From JAPLJM01 sp963708515 (GTDB taxonomy: Bacteria > Desulfobacterota > Syntrophia > Syntrophales > Fen-1087): a stretch of 64,000 nt of DNA. The first letter of the stretch is position 1. Each line of letters opens with the position of its first letter. The stretch covers positions 248,001-312,000 of the forward strand of contig CAVPSX010000022.1 in assembly GCA_963708515.1 (NCBI GenBank). Reading direction: 5' to 3'. Below the pieces are notes generated by a model. That model was not told the DNA's origin and searched no databases. It was given only the letters and a program-made list of their open reading frames with translations. A program made the position numbers and the translations under genes. Of this stretch, positions 36,667-44,917 are shown in pieces.

Positions 36667-36733
36667 AAAACTACCCCCTTAATAAATTTGAATTTTTATA
36701 TTTCTGCATTGGATGTTCATGGAGGAAAAAACA

Positions 36734-37750
36734 TTAAGACCATTTTTTCAGTGCATCGAAAGGTTCCAACGCCCTATAATCCATCACCGTGGACATCGCT
36801 TGGTTTTCAACATTCACGTCCGCTTCCTGGACGCAGGCGACCGGATTGAGACCGCCGATCAGGATGATCCCCACCTTATTGACCTCCACGGGGACCTGGC
36901 AGACCGGTTCACTGATTTTACCTGTGACCAGGACGCCATTGATGCCGGCTTTTCCCATCTTTGTCAGCAGATCGCAAGTGAGCACATGGCAGGGCGCCGG
37001 AATTTCGCGGAAATTCGCCAGGATCATGCCTTCCCCCTTTTCTATCGCGCTGCTGACGGAGGTCATCTTTCCGCGGATAAAAACCTCGGAAGGATCGAGG
37101 GATGATCCGGAATAATGGATCAGCTCCGCGAATCTCAGGGGATGGCGGTTCTTTACCTGCAGGATGCCGCCGAATTTGGAATCCATCGGGATGCCGTGCT
37201 TCAGCAACACGCCGTTGACGACGATGCTGCAGACCGTGGCAAGGCCGATTTTCCCTTCCGGGATGAGGACGTCTCCAAGATATTGCCCCTCACGTGCCAC
37301 GGCGACGAGGTTGCTGACGGTGAAACCCGATTCAAAAACGGGCCGCATGATCTTCATGGCATGGGGAAAGGAGGCTGTCGAAAAGAAGGAAATATTGATC
37401 GGCAGCAGGCCGTCTTGCGTCTCGGGATTGAACGTGGTCTGAAAGGCCAGGATCTCGATGCGCGATATCGCAAGCCCGACCTTGTCGCGGACCCGAGCTT
37501 TACCTATCTCTTCAATGCCAAGGGTCGTAATCATGCGTCCGTCCCTCTTGTCCACCAGCCGCGTTACCCCGCGCTCATCCATGAGTTTCAGGTGATAACG
37601 GACCGCCCGCTCGCTGGGAGCAAAACCCCTGTCCTGCATCTTGCGCGCAAGGATGCGGGAGCCCAAGGGCCCTCCGGCTTCATGCAGGAGGCGCAGGATC
37701 AGCAAAGTTTTTCTTTCAATCTCGTCCTGACTGGAAAAAACGTGAATCAT
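36734..37750 (-). CDS. nrpR: NrpR-like nitrogen regulator (winged helix + DUF128)
   Basis: A 338-residue regulator: an N-terminal winged helix (SERAVRYHLKLMDERGVTRL) and a long ligand domain of the NrpR/DUF128 type (HAMKIMRPVFESGFTVSNLV, EGKIGLATVCSIVVNGVLL). NrpR was characterised in methanogens, where it represses nitrogen assimilation genes and is released by 2-oxoglutarate. Upstream of gdhA on the same strand, it probably controls it. The ATG at 37750 is chosen over a TTG at 37789. A perfect 9-bp inverted repeat (CATCGGCAA, 37748-37756 and 37768-37776) overlaps the start and may be an operator; it differs from the archaeal GGAA-N6-TTCC site. Confidence 0.85.
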   Translation of the reverse strand: MIHVFSSQDEIERKTLLILRLLHEAGGPLGSRILARKMQDRGFAPSERAVRYHLKLMDERGVTRLVDKRDGRMITTLGIEEIGKARVRDKVGLAISRIEILAFQTTFNPETQDGLLPINISFFSTASFPHAMKIMRPVFESGFTVSNLVAVAREGQYLGDVLIPEGKIGLATVCSIVVNGVLLKHGIPMDSKFGGILQVKNRHPLRFAELIHYSGSSLDPSEVFIRGKMTSVSSAIEKGEGMILANFREIPAPCHVLTCDLLTKMGKAGINGVLVTGKISEPVCQVPVEVNKVGIILIGGLNPVACVQEADVNVENQAMSTVMDYRALEPFDALKKWS

Positions 37751-37904
37751 CGGCAATCGGCCATCCTTTGCCGATGCTCCTACACGCAAACAATGCTCCT
37801 GTCAATACAAAGATGTACTTTTAAGGAAGAAATGCGGGACTTTTTTATGCGGTGCAGATTTTTGGAAACAGTGCGAAAAATATCATAAATTGAGAACCTT
37901 GCAC

Positions 37905-38053
37905 AACCGGTGAAAAATGGTTTTTAAAGCGGCGAAAAAAAATTACGGATTTCCAAAAATTAGGCTCATTGATTGATGTCAATCATATTCAGGCCTAATA
38001 TCTCTTTAGCAAAAAGATTTTTAAAAGCGGGTGTTGTCCGTTTTTCAAAGGTT
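37905..38053. repeat. MITE-like element, copy C (degenerate)
   Basis: Left end aaccggtgaaaaatgg (37905-37920) and right end ccgtttttcaaaggtt (38038-38053) are inverted repeats with 13 of 16 matches. The left 60 bp align with copy A (shared gcggcga, atttcca and attagg blocks). It lies upstream of nrpR. Confidence 0.55.
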
Positions 38054-38068
38054 TAGAGGTGAGGATTT

Positions 38069-38290
38069 TTACGACTCCATGAACGGAAAGCTCAATTGCT
38101 GCCAGCGGGCGATGCACCTTCCGCAGGAGGTCCGCGTTTTTGCCCTGGCCTCACAGGCGGTCAGATCGATGAAATAGCCGTGCTGTGCACACCAGCGGGT
38201 TTCCCGCGAAGAGGCTTCAAAAACCCCTTTCGGCGGATTTCCGCGATCGCGATCGCGGCCGGGACCGATGCGCCTCTTGCGTTTCTTCAT
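38069..38290 (-). CDS. Small basic cysteine-containing protein, function unknown
   Basis: A 73-residue protein starting MKKRKRRIGPGRDRDRG, with four cysteines in CAQHGYFIDLTACEAR and SCGRCIARW that could bind a metal. The spacing resembles short conserved deltaproteobacterial proteins without known role. No good ribosome binding site is seen, so the gene is less certain. Confidence 0.45.
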   Translation of the reverse strand: MKKRKRRIGPGRDRDRGNPPKGVFEASSRETRWCAQHGYFIDLTACEARAKTRTSCGRCIARWQQLSFPFMES

Positions 38291-38389
38291 GATAGGAGGG
38301 GATGGCGTTAAAATAGAAACCCCGTCCCTGGAAAGACCGCAAAGACGAGGTTTTTTATTAAAACATGGGTATGACCGTCCGGGACGATA

Positions 38390-38815
38390 TCACGCCTTCT
38401 TTTTGTTTTTGACAGGCGCCTTGGCTGCCGGTTTCTTGGCCGGTACTTTTGCCTTTGCTTTCGGCGCTGCCTTGGCTGCCGGTTTCTTGGCCGGTGCTTT
38501 TGCCTTTGCTTTCGGCGCTGCCTTGGCTGCCGGTTTCTTGGCCGGTGCTTTTGCCTTTGCTTTCGGCGCTGCCTTGGCTGCCGGTTTCTTGGCCGGTGCT
38601 TTCGCCTTTGCCGCAACGGGTTTAACGGCTTTCGCGGGGGCTTTTGCCACCGCCAGCAGAGTTTTCTTCTTCACTTTATCGGCGGCAGCCTTGCCTTTCG
38701 CCATGCCCATTTTGCAGCAATCGATTTCCGCCATGTCCAGCCCGATGTCGTCAACCGTGACAATCAGACCGCAGACTTCACAACTTAACACATCGCCTTT
38801 TTTTGCTTTTACCAT
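38390..38815 (-). CDS. Histone H1-like lysine/alanine repeat protein with a cysteine-rich head
   Basis: A 141-residue protein in two parts. The first ~35 residues hold CEVCGLIVTVDD and DCCKMGM, similar to the small metal-binding ends of desulforedoxin-like proteins. The rest is a basic tail of AKAKAPAKKPAAKAAPK repeats like eukaryotic H1 tails and bacterial HU/H1-like DNA-binding tails. It probably binds DNA or RNA non-specifically; the head may sense metal or redox state (inference). GGAGGAG precedes the ATG. Confidence 0.8.
   Translation of the reverse strand: MVKAKKGDVLSCEVCGLIVTVDDIGLDMAEIDCCKMGMAKGKAAADKVKKKTLLAVAKAPAKAVKPVAAKAKAPAKKPAAKAAPKAKAKAPAKKPAAKAAPKAKAKAPAKKPAAKAAPKAKAKVPAKKPAAKAPVKNKKKA
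38408..38611 (-). repeat. Four tandem 51-bp coding repeats
   Basis: Four units of 51 bp (17 residues, AKAKAPAKKPAAKAAPK) encode the basic tail of the H1-like protein. The units are nearly identical in DNA, so copy number may vary between strains by slippage. The reading frame is kept, and there are no unique spacers, so this is not a CRISPR array. Confidence 0.9.
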
Positions 38816-38943
38816 TGCGCACTCCTCCTTAAAAAAATGTTATGTTTTATTCAGCAAGCTCACTTGATTTCTTAGGCCCTTCTACAGCAGAAAAGGCGGA
38901 TTTACAAGCCATTATATTTCCGTATTTTCAGTGTATGAGAAAT

Positions 38944-39858
38944 TTATCCCATGCCGGCCTCAGGAAGACCTGTATCCTCCGGGGGAACAAGCTGAAAAAA
39001 ATCCCGGATGATGCCCGTGATCTCCTCGGGCCTTTCCATGGGAATCAGATGCCCCACGTCGCGGATTAGTCGGTAAGCCGCGTTGGGGAACAGAGAAACG
39101 GCTTTCTGCAGATCGATGAAAGCCCGGTTTTCGCTGTGTTCGCCCTCGAGCACAAGGATGGGGCAGGAAACTTGCGGCAGCAGCGGCCATGGGTCAAAGC
39201 GGATGCCGCCCATGAAAAGGGCCGCCTCTTTCTTTGGCGAACAGGCGAGCTCCAGGCCGCTTTCCTCATTGCGCCTCATGCCGTACCGGACATAAAGAGA
39301 CAGCATTTCCGCATCCCACTTGTTGAACAGGGTTCTGGACTTGAGATAGGTCAGCGCTTCGGGCTCATCCTGCCAGTGATTCCGGCGTTTGATGGATTTT
39401 GCAGCCAGCGGATGGTCCTGAACCCGGATCCGGACCCGGTAGAAGTCCTGCGGTAGAAAAATCGGCTCGATGAGAACCATTCCGGCAGGCGCGACCTCGT
39501 ATTGCGCGGCGGCAATGGTCAGGACTGTCGCGCCCATGGAATGTCCGACCAGGTAAGGGGCATCAATGTTCAAGACTTTGCAGAAAGCGGCGAAATCCCG
39601 GGCGAGGATCATCCAGTCCAGTCCGCCTTTATCGGGGTCGGACTCCCGGTGATCGCAAAAATACGGAGCGATTACGCGACAGGCAGGCGTTAGAGCCCTG
39701 GCAATCGGATGCCACAGCCAGGGCAGGAACCCGGTGGCGTGCAGCATAATGAGAGTAGGCCCCTGTCCGTCATAGAGAAGATAAGTCAAATCCGCGTCGC
39801 CGATATTTTGTGTCTTGACCCGCGGCAGCCGTGCGAGGGGGCTTGTCATGGTTGTCAT
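38944..39858 (-). CDS. Alpha/beta hydrolase
   Basis: A 304-residue hydrolase with LIMLHATGFLPWLWHPI (oxyanion strand), the nucleophile elbow GHSMGAT, a late acidic residue in LVLEGEHSENRAF and the catalytic histidine in DVGHLIPMERPEE. Substrate unknown. Its ATG overlaps the stop of the htrA-like gene (ATGA), placing it last in the operon of the CRP-like regulator, Uxx-star, rubrerythrin-like and HtrA genes. Confidence 0.85.
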   Translation of the reverse strand: MTTMTSPLARLPRVKTQNIGDADLTYLLYDGQGPTLIMLHATGFLPWLWHPIARALTPACRVIAPYFCDHRESDPDKGGLDWMILARDFAAFCKVLNIDAPYLVGHSMGATVLTIAAAQYEVAPAGMVLIEPIFLPQDFYRVRIRVQDHPLAAKSIKRRNHWQDEPEALTYLKSRTLFNKWDAEMLSLYVRYGMRRNEESGLELACSPKKEAALFMGGIRFDPWPLLPQVSCPILVLEGEHSENRAFIDLQKAVSLFPNAAYRLIRDVGHLIPMERPEEITGIIRDFFQLVPPEDTGLPEAGMG

Positions 39859-41375
39859 TTGTCTTGTGATTTTGGCGCCCTCTCTTTTCGCAGGGTCACG
39901 AAGAAACTGGTTTCTGCGCGCTTCACGAGGATCAGCAGGACCTCCTCTGAGCCCTCTCTTGATATCTCTGCAAGATAATCTTTCAGGGACGTGATTTTGA
40001 ACCGGTTGACCTGCAGCAGGATGTCCTGTGTCAGCACCCCTGCCTCGTCTGCCGGGCCGCCCTCCTTAACCTGCGTTACAATCACGCCGGTTTTCTCTGC
40101 GAGTCCGAAATGGGCGGCTAACTCCGGCGTAATCTCCTGTACCGTCATGCCCAGCTGGTCGCTGGGCTGGACCTGCCGGGCCAGCTCCTTCGGTTCCTTT
40201 CGTTCCCCGACAATGACCGTAAGATGCTTTTCCTGTCCGTCCCGCAAAACAGAAACGATGATCTTTTTCCCCACCGGAATGACTGCGACGATCCGCAGCA
40301 GTTCCGGGGTGTCCTGAATGTTCCGGCCATCGACCGCGATTATGATATCCCCGGGCTTCATGCCCGCCTTCTCCGCCGGTTCTCCCTTGATGACGTCTCC
40401 AACCAGCGCTCCTCTCAATTCTTTCAGCTTGAGGTTTTCGGCGATTTCCCGGGTTACATCCTGAACGGCGACGCCCAGCCAGCCGCGGATCACTCTCCCT
40501 TTTACTTTGAGGTCCTCAAACATATCTTTTGCCGTGTTGATGGGAATGGCAAATCCGATCCCCTGACCTCTTGCGACGATGGCCGTATTAATGCCCACAA
40601 CCTCGCCGTCAAGGTTAAACAATGGGCCGCCGCTGTTGCCGGGATTGATGGACGCATCTGTCTGAATGAAGTTATCGTAGGGGCCGGAGCCGATGACACG
40701 GCCCTTGGCGCTTACGATTCCGGCCGTCACGGTCAGTTCGAGACCGAAGGGATTACCGATGGCAAAAACCGAGTCCCCCACGCGAAGTTTATCGGAATTG
40801 CCGATTTTCACCACGGGCAGCACGCGTTCGGCCGGGTTGATTTTTAGCAGGGCAATGTCTGTGTTGGCGTCCTGCCCCTTTATTTCGGCGTCATATTCCT
40901 TGCCGTCGGCCAGCTTGATGCGGATCTTGTCCGCCCTTTCCACGACATGGTTGTTGGTAAAGATATACCCGTCGCTGGAAATAATAAAGCCCGATCCCAG
41001 GTTTTGCTGTTTGAAGTCCCTCTCCGGAATGTCGCCGAAGAAACGCCGGAAAAGATCGTCGTTTCGGAACAAAGGGTGGCCGGGGATATCGCTTCCCCTC
41101 GGCAGCCCCCGTCGGCCCTTAAGGGTTGCCGTCGTATGGATATTGACCACGGCGGGACGCAGTCTGTCAACCAGATCCGCCAGCGATGCCGGCTTCTCTA
41201 TGGGGGGTAACTTTTTTACGGCCGCCGCCGCCTCCGGCACGCCCGGGAATGGCGGGATAAAGAAAAGACCGGTAACGGGAATTATCAGCATCGCCATGAG
41301 CGTGACGGCGACGGTCAGGATCAGGATCCCTTTCCGGGAAATTGTCTTCTTCATCATGCCGTCTCCCGTTTTCAT
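39855..41375 (-). CDS. HtrA/DegP-family periplasmic serine protease
   Basis: A 506-residue quality-control protease: N-terminal membrane/signal segment (ILILTVAVTLMAMLIIPV), trypsin-like domain with His143 (TNNHVV), Asp173 (NTDIAL) and Ser248 (NPGNSGGPL), then two PDZ domains (about 300-390 and 410-500). It would degrade or refold damaged periplasmic proteins. It overlaps the rubrerythrin-like gene upstream and the hydrolase downstream by ATGA, so all three are coupled. Confidence 0.93.
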   Translation of the reverse strand: MKTGDGMMKKTISRKGILILTVAVTLMAMLIIPVTGLFFIPPFPGVPEAAAAVKKLPPIEKPASLADLVDRLRPAVVNIHTTATLKGRRGLPRGSDIPGHPLFRNDDLFRRFFGDIPERDFKQQNLGSGFIISSDGYIFTNNHVVERADKIRIKLADGKEYDAEIKGQDANTDIALLKINPAERVLPVVKIGNSDKLRVGDSVFAIGNPFGLELTVTAGIVSAKGRVIGSGPYDNFIQTDASINPGNSGGPLFNLDGEVVGINTAIVARGQGIGFAIPINTAKDMFEDLKVKGRVIRGWLGVAVQDVTREIAENLKLKELRGALVGDVIKGEPAEKAGMKPGDIIIAVDGRNIQDTPELLRIVAVIPVGKKIIVSVLRDGQEKHLTVIVGERKEPKELARQVQPSDQLGMTVQEITPELAAHFGLAEKTGVIVTQVKEGGPADEAGVLTQDILLQVNRFKITSLKDYLAEISREGSEEVLLILVKRAETSFFVTLRKERAPKSQDK

Positions 41376-41839
41376 CCGCCCGCCGTTTGCGTAAAGGCGG
41401 TGTTGGCATAAAGGTATTCCACTTTTTCCTTATGCTTGAGTTCCTGATCGGCCATGCGCAGCAGCATATCCCGCACGTTCCCTTCCGGATGCATGGACGC
41501 AAGGTTTTTATAGAAATTGTGGGCATCGAGCTCCTTGCCGGCGGCAATCAGGTAAACCTCATTGGTCAGGATGTCTTTGCGGGGCTCCGGTTTCTGCGTG
41601 GTTTCGGCGATTTTATAATCCACCGGCGCATTGAGCGGCAGTCCGGTCTCCCGGAAACTGCCGTCCCGGTATTTCTGCAGATAGACCTTGTGCTGTTTTT
41701 CCTCTTCTGCGAGAAACTTCAGCGTGCCCTTGGCCGCCTTGTCATCCACGAGGTTGCAGAGCTCCATGTAGGAGTCATAGGCCTCCTGCTCGTTGATAAT
41801 GGCCAGTGCGATGACCGATTCAAGGGTATGATTTTTCAT
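41372..41839 (-). CDS. Rubrerythrin-like ferritin-family protein
   Basis: A 155-residue four-helix protein with iron ligand motifs of the ferritin-like/rubrerythrin erythrin domain: AIINEQEAYDSYMELCN, FLAEEEKQHKVYLQKY, AAGKELDAHNFYKNLA and MADQELKHKEKVEYLY. It lacks the rubredoxin-like C-terminal domain, so it needs an external electron donor if it acts as a peroxidase. It lies 53 bp downstream of the Uxx-star selenoprotein gene and overlaps htrA. Confidence 0.85.
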   Translation of the reverse strand: MKNHTLESVIALAIINEQEAYDSYMELCNLVDDKAAKGTLKFLAEEEKQHKVYLQKYRDGSFRETGLPLNAPVDYKIAETTQKPEPRKDILTNEVYLIAAGKELDAHNFYKNLASMHPEGNVRDMLLRMADQELKHKEKVEYLYANTAFTQTAGG

Positions 41840-41892
41840 GTGTGAACCTCCAGTTGATTTATCCGTCCATCACCGATGGGCGTTCAGACGCC

Positions 41893-42099
41893 TCAGGTTC
41901 CGCCGCAGCCGACGGTGATCTTCTCTCCGTCGACAATCACCGGGACCCGCCGCCCGCCGCCCGATAGCTTCAGCATCTGCTGCAGCCCGGCCGGATCTTT
42001 CTTGACGTCGATATAAACGGCCTTGCCTTTGTAAGCCGACCTGGCCTCTTCAGTATAGGGTCAACCCGCCTTGCCGTAAATAATGACCTGTTCCGCCAT
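41893..42099 (-). CDS. Uxx-star family glutaredoxin-like selenoprotein (UGA = Sec13)
   Basis: From ATG 42099 (GGAGG, 9 nt upstream) to TGA 41895 the frame gives 68 residues with one in-frame UGA at 42061-42063. It reads MAEQVIIYGKAGUPYTEEAR, with the selenocysteine at the place of the first glutaredoxin cysteine, continues VYIDVKKDPAGLQQMLKLSG and RVPVIVDGEKITVGCGG. This matches the Uxx-star glutaredoxin-like (seleno)protein family. A hairpin with loop AGGTC follows the UGA. Normal gene callers would see only a short fragment. It stands between a CRP-like regulator and a rubrerythrin-like protein, suggesting a thiol/peroxide role. Confidence 0.88.
42033..42047 (-). promoter_or_regulatory. SECIS hairpin of the Uxx-star selenoprotein
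   Basis: AGGCC-AGGTC-GGCTT on the minus strand: a 5-bp stem (one G-U pair) with a 5-nt loop starting 19 nt after the UGA. The loop fits the AGKTN consensus of the other four elements in this window. Confidence 0.65.
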
Positions 42100-42179
42100 G
42101 GTGTAGCGCCTCCTTGATTCCCAGGCTCACGCTCCTCATTGAAGGGGAGGGAGCGATATGAGGCTTTTTTATGGATTGA

Positions 42180-42665
42180 TCAATAATCGGTCAAATGAGA
42201 GAGTCCTCGCTCGCCCACCAGCAGGATCCGGGTATGGGTCAGCCGGCTGGCGATCACTTTGGCCGTGGCCTGCATGATCTTGAGGCCCAGTTCGCAATCA
42301 TCTTCCATGAGCGCCCGCAATCTGGCCGCATCCAGGGCGATGAGCCGGCAGTTGTCGATACACAGGGCCCCCAGGGTGTACAGGTAGGGTTCCACGACGG
42401 CAGACCAGCCCATGGATTCCCCCTTTGTGACGATATCCACGGTAATCTGCAGGGGCGCCCGATGCGGCCCCATGTAGTTATCCATGACCATCACGACCTT
42501 GCCCTCCTGGCACATGAAGAGGCTTCTGGCCGGATCGCCTTTCTTGTACATTTGGGTCCCGGCCTCATAGGATTCGCTCACAGCGCTGGCGGCCAGTTTC
42601 TCGAGTTGATCGTCGCTGAATCCTTTAAAGAATTTAAACTCTTTCAGATTGTCCGCTGTAATCAT
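42180..42665 (-). CDS. Cyclic nucleotide-binding domain protein
   Basis: A 161-residue protein with a single CRP-type cNMP-binding domain: FKGFSDDQLEKLAASAV, GDPARSLFMCQEGKVVMVMD, KGESMGWSAVVEPY. No helix-turn-helix follows, so it does not look like a DNA-binding regulator; it may act as a stand-alone sensor or partner. Start at 42665 (MITADNLKEF) is set by GGAGG seven bases upstream. It is upstream of the Uxx-star gene by 80 bp. Confidence 0.85.
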   Translation of the reverse strand: MITADNLKEFKFFKGFSDDQLEKLAASAVSESYEAGTQMYKKGDPARSLFMCQEGKVVMVMDNYMGPHRAPLQITVDIVTKGESMGWSAVVEPYLYTLGALCIDNCRLIALDAARLRALMEDDCELGLKIMQATAKVIASRLTHTRILLVGERGLSHLTDY

Positions 42666-42896
42666 TTCTTGCCTCCTCATTCAAACGTGAGTTCGATGAT
42701 AAAATCATTTCCCCTTTTTACGTTGCTGTTGCAACATAACAGAATTGCCGCAGCATTGCCATAGAAAATTAAGCCGAAGGTAGCGTCCTGATCGTGTTGC
42801 GATGACAAAATCGCTCTTGACATCGATCTTGAAATAGATTGCCCGAACTTTGAAATTGGCTTAAGATACATTAAGCTGACGCCCTGCGTCGGAAGG

Positions 42897-44264
42897 ATGA
42901 GAACCATGATCAGATCCCTTTTTTTACTGATTACCGTGATGTTTCTGCTGCTGTCATCCGGTTGTTTCAGTTCTTATGAAACAATCCGCGATGTCCGGGA
43001 ATTGAAGCAGGATCACAACGCCTATCTTGACGGAAAAGGGCCGGGTATCCTGATGAGCCCGGAAGCACAGCGCCGCCGGGATCAGGATTACAATAACCGG
43101 CATTTTTCTCCCTGGCATCAGGATCGGCTTCAAAGCGGCCTGGCCGATATTGCCGTGGAATTTGAAAAATACGGACGGAATCCGGGCTATGGAGAAAATG
43201 GCCGCAAGCACACCGGCAACTGGATAAAAGGGCTGAAGCGCAACGCCCGTTTGCAGGAATACACCGGCGACGGGTATCCTGCAATCACCATCCGGCAATC
43301 CAGTTTGCGGTCGCTTCCGACCGAAAGGCCGCATTTTAACCGTCCCCCCCAGGCGCTGTCCGGACATCCCTTCGACAACTTCCAGGCCACCGCCGTCATG
43401 GTCAACACGCCTGTTTTCATATCGCACATCAGCCGTGACAAAGAGTGGGTGTGGGCGGAGACGGGATATTATTTTGGCTGGATGCGGGCTCAGGATGTGG
43501 CGCTCCTTCCCGCCGATTTCATGAAGAAGTGGGAAACAGGGCGCTATGCCGCTATCGTCAAGGACAGGACGCCAATCTGCGACGGGGAGGGACTCTTTCT
43601 CTTCCGGGTTTCCCTTGGGACGATCTTTCCCCTGCTGCATGAAGGAGAAGATGGTGTGGACATCCTTGTGGCCGTCGCCGATCACGATCGTCGGGCCGTT
43701 CTGAAGAAAGTCAGACTGCCGAATGATGCCGCCACTGCCAAACCCGTGCCCATGACGGCGGTTCAAATGGCGCGTCTGGCCAATCAATTGCTGAATGAAC
43801 CCTATGGCTGGGGCGGCCTGCATGGCAACCGCGACTGTTCGGCCATGACACGGGATCTTTTAGCCCCCTTCGGCATCTGGCTGCCCAGAAATTCCGGCGA
43901 TCAGGCGCTGAAAGGGGGAACGTTCATAGACCTGAGCAGGCTGTCCGACGATGAAAAGGAGAAAAAAATAATTTCAGAGGGGGTTCCCTATCTCACGCTC
44001 CTGTGGCGCAAGGGGCATATCATGCTCTATATGGGGGTGTATAACGGCAAACCGCTAGTTTTTCACAATCTCTGGGGAATTTCAACCCGAACCGCTCTGG
44101 GACGCAGAGGCAAGCTGATTGTCGGCCATGCGGCCATAACAACCCTGCACCCGGGCCGGGAACTGAGCAATTATGACGAGGCGGCCGCCGATCTGACGAA
44201 AAATCTCATGGGGATGACCCTGCTCGTTGGACACCCGGAAATCCCGGCGCCGCAGGGTAGATGA
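42897..44264 (+). CDS. NlpC/P60-family lipoprotein with SH3 domains
   Basis: A 455-residue exported lipoprotein: lipobox LLLSSGC after a hydrophobic leader, SH3-like segments in the middle (VFISHISRDKEWVWAETGYY), and a C-terminal NlpC/P60 peptidase domain with the nucleophile in NRDCSAMTRDLL and the histidine in KGHIMLYMG. The family cuts D-Glu/diaminopimelate peptide bonds in peptidoglycan. An ATG at 42906 is an alternative start. It stands alone on the plus strand. Confidence 0.85.
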   Translation: MRTMIRSLFLLITVMFLLLSSGCFSSYETIRDVRELKQDHNAYLDGKGPGILMSPEAQRRRDQDYNNRHFSPWHQDRLQSGLADIAVEFEKYGRNPGYGENGRKHTGNWIKGLKRNARLQEYTGDGYPAITIRQSSLRSLPTERPHFNRPPQALSGHPFDNFQATAVMVNTPVFISHISRDKEWVWAETGYYFGWMRAQDVALLPADFMKKWETGRYAAIVKDRTPICDGEGLFLFRVSLGTIFPLLHEGEDGVDILVAVADHDRRAVLKKVRLPNDAATAKPVPMTAVQMARLANQLLNEPYGWGGLHGNRDCSAMTRDLLAPFGIWLPRNSGDQALKGGTFIDLSRLSDDEKEKKIISEGVPYLTLLWRKGHIMLYMGVYNGKPLVFHNLWGISTRTALGRRGKLIVGHAAITTLHPGRELSNYDEAAADLTKNLMGMTLLVGHPEIPAPQGR

Positions 44265-44289
44265 TGCCGGTCTCGCTTCAGAAACCTGT

Positions 44290-44805
44290 TTATGAATTTT
44301 TATAAAGCTTCTCCAGTAACCCCTCGATCGCCTGATACTGTCTTGAAATCAGGGCGCCGTTTTGATCGATCAGGATCAGGGTCGGGACCCCGACAATCTG
44401 ATAGGCCTCCGCAACAAGGCCCGTTTCGTCCAGCAGCACACGATAGGGCAATTGATATTTATCGGCGAACCGTGAAACCTTGTCCCGGGATTCCTGGATG
44501 TCAATATTGACCACGATCAGTCCCCGGCCGGCATAGGTGTTATGAAAAAATTTGTAGCGGGGGATTTCCGACCGGCAGGTGGGGCACCACGTCGTGCTGA
44601 AGATGATCAGGACGGGCTTCCCCCTTTGTTCATTCAGCATGAACTTTGAGCCGCTCAGATCTTTCAGGACAAAATCGCGCGCTTTGCCTTCGACAGCCTT
44701 CGGGACAACCGGCGGTTGCCGGCTATCGGAACAGGACAACGCCCCAAAAATCAGCATGATCATGACCCCCTGGATGAACAGGGGAAGTGTCTTATTTTTA
44801 TGCAT
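44290..44805 (-). CDS. TlpA/ResA-like thioredoxin-fold lipoprotein
   Basis: A 171-residue thiol-disulfide protein with a lipobox (LIFGALSC) and the active site STTWCPTCRSEIP; the cis-proline loop is GVPTLILID. It should face the periplasm and reduce disulfides, for example in apocytochrome c. It is 112 bp downstream of a CcdA-like gene, its usual electron source, and CcsB-type cytochrome genes lie at the end of the window. Confidence 0.9.
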   Translation of the reverse strand: MHKNKTLPLFIQGVMIMLIFGALSCSDSRQPPVVPKAVEGKARDFVLKDLSGSKFMLNEQRGKPVLIIFSTTWCPTCRSEIPRYKFFHNTYAGRGLIVVNIDIQESRDKVSRFADKYQLPYRVLLDETGLVAEAYQIVGVPTLILIDQNGALISRQYQAIEGLLEKLYKNS

Positions 44806-44917
44806 GCCATGTTACCTCGTCTGAGTTTAAAACATTTTCACATTTTGAGTATGACAGCCTCGCAACAAGACTGAAACCCTCATGGCGTGGGCGTCTTTAT
44901 TAGAAAAGGGGGCTTTC

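Noticed and set aside
38408..38611. Regular 51-bp repeats as a CRISPR array
   Set aside because: Units are contiguous without unique spacers and encode the H1-like protein tail.
42677..42907. 76-codon minus-strand frame upstream of the cyclic-nucleotide-binding gene
   Set aside because: No ribosome binding site or recognisable pattern; it covers the likely promoter region between divergent genes.
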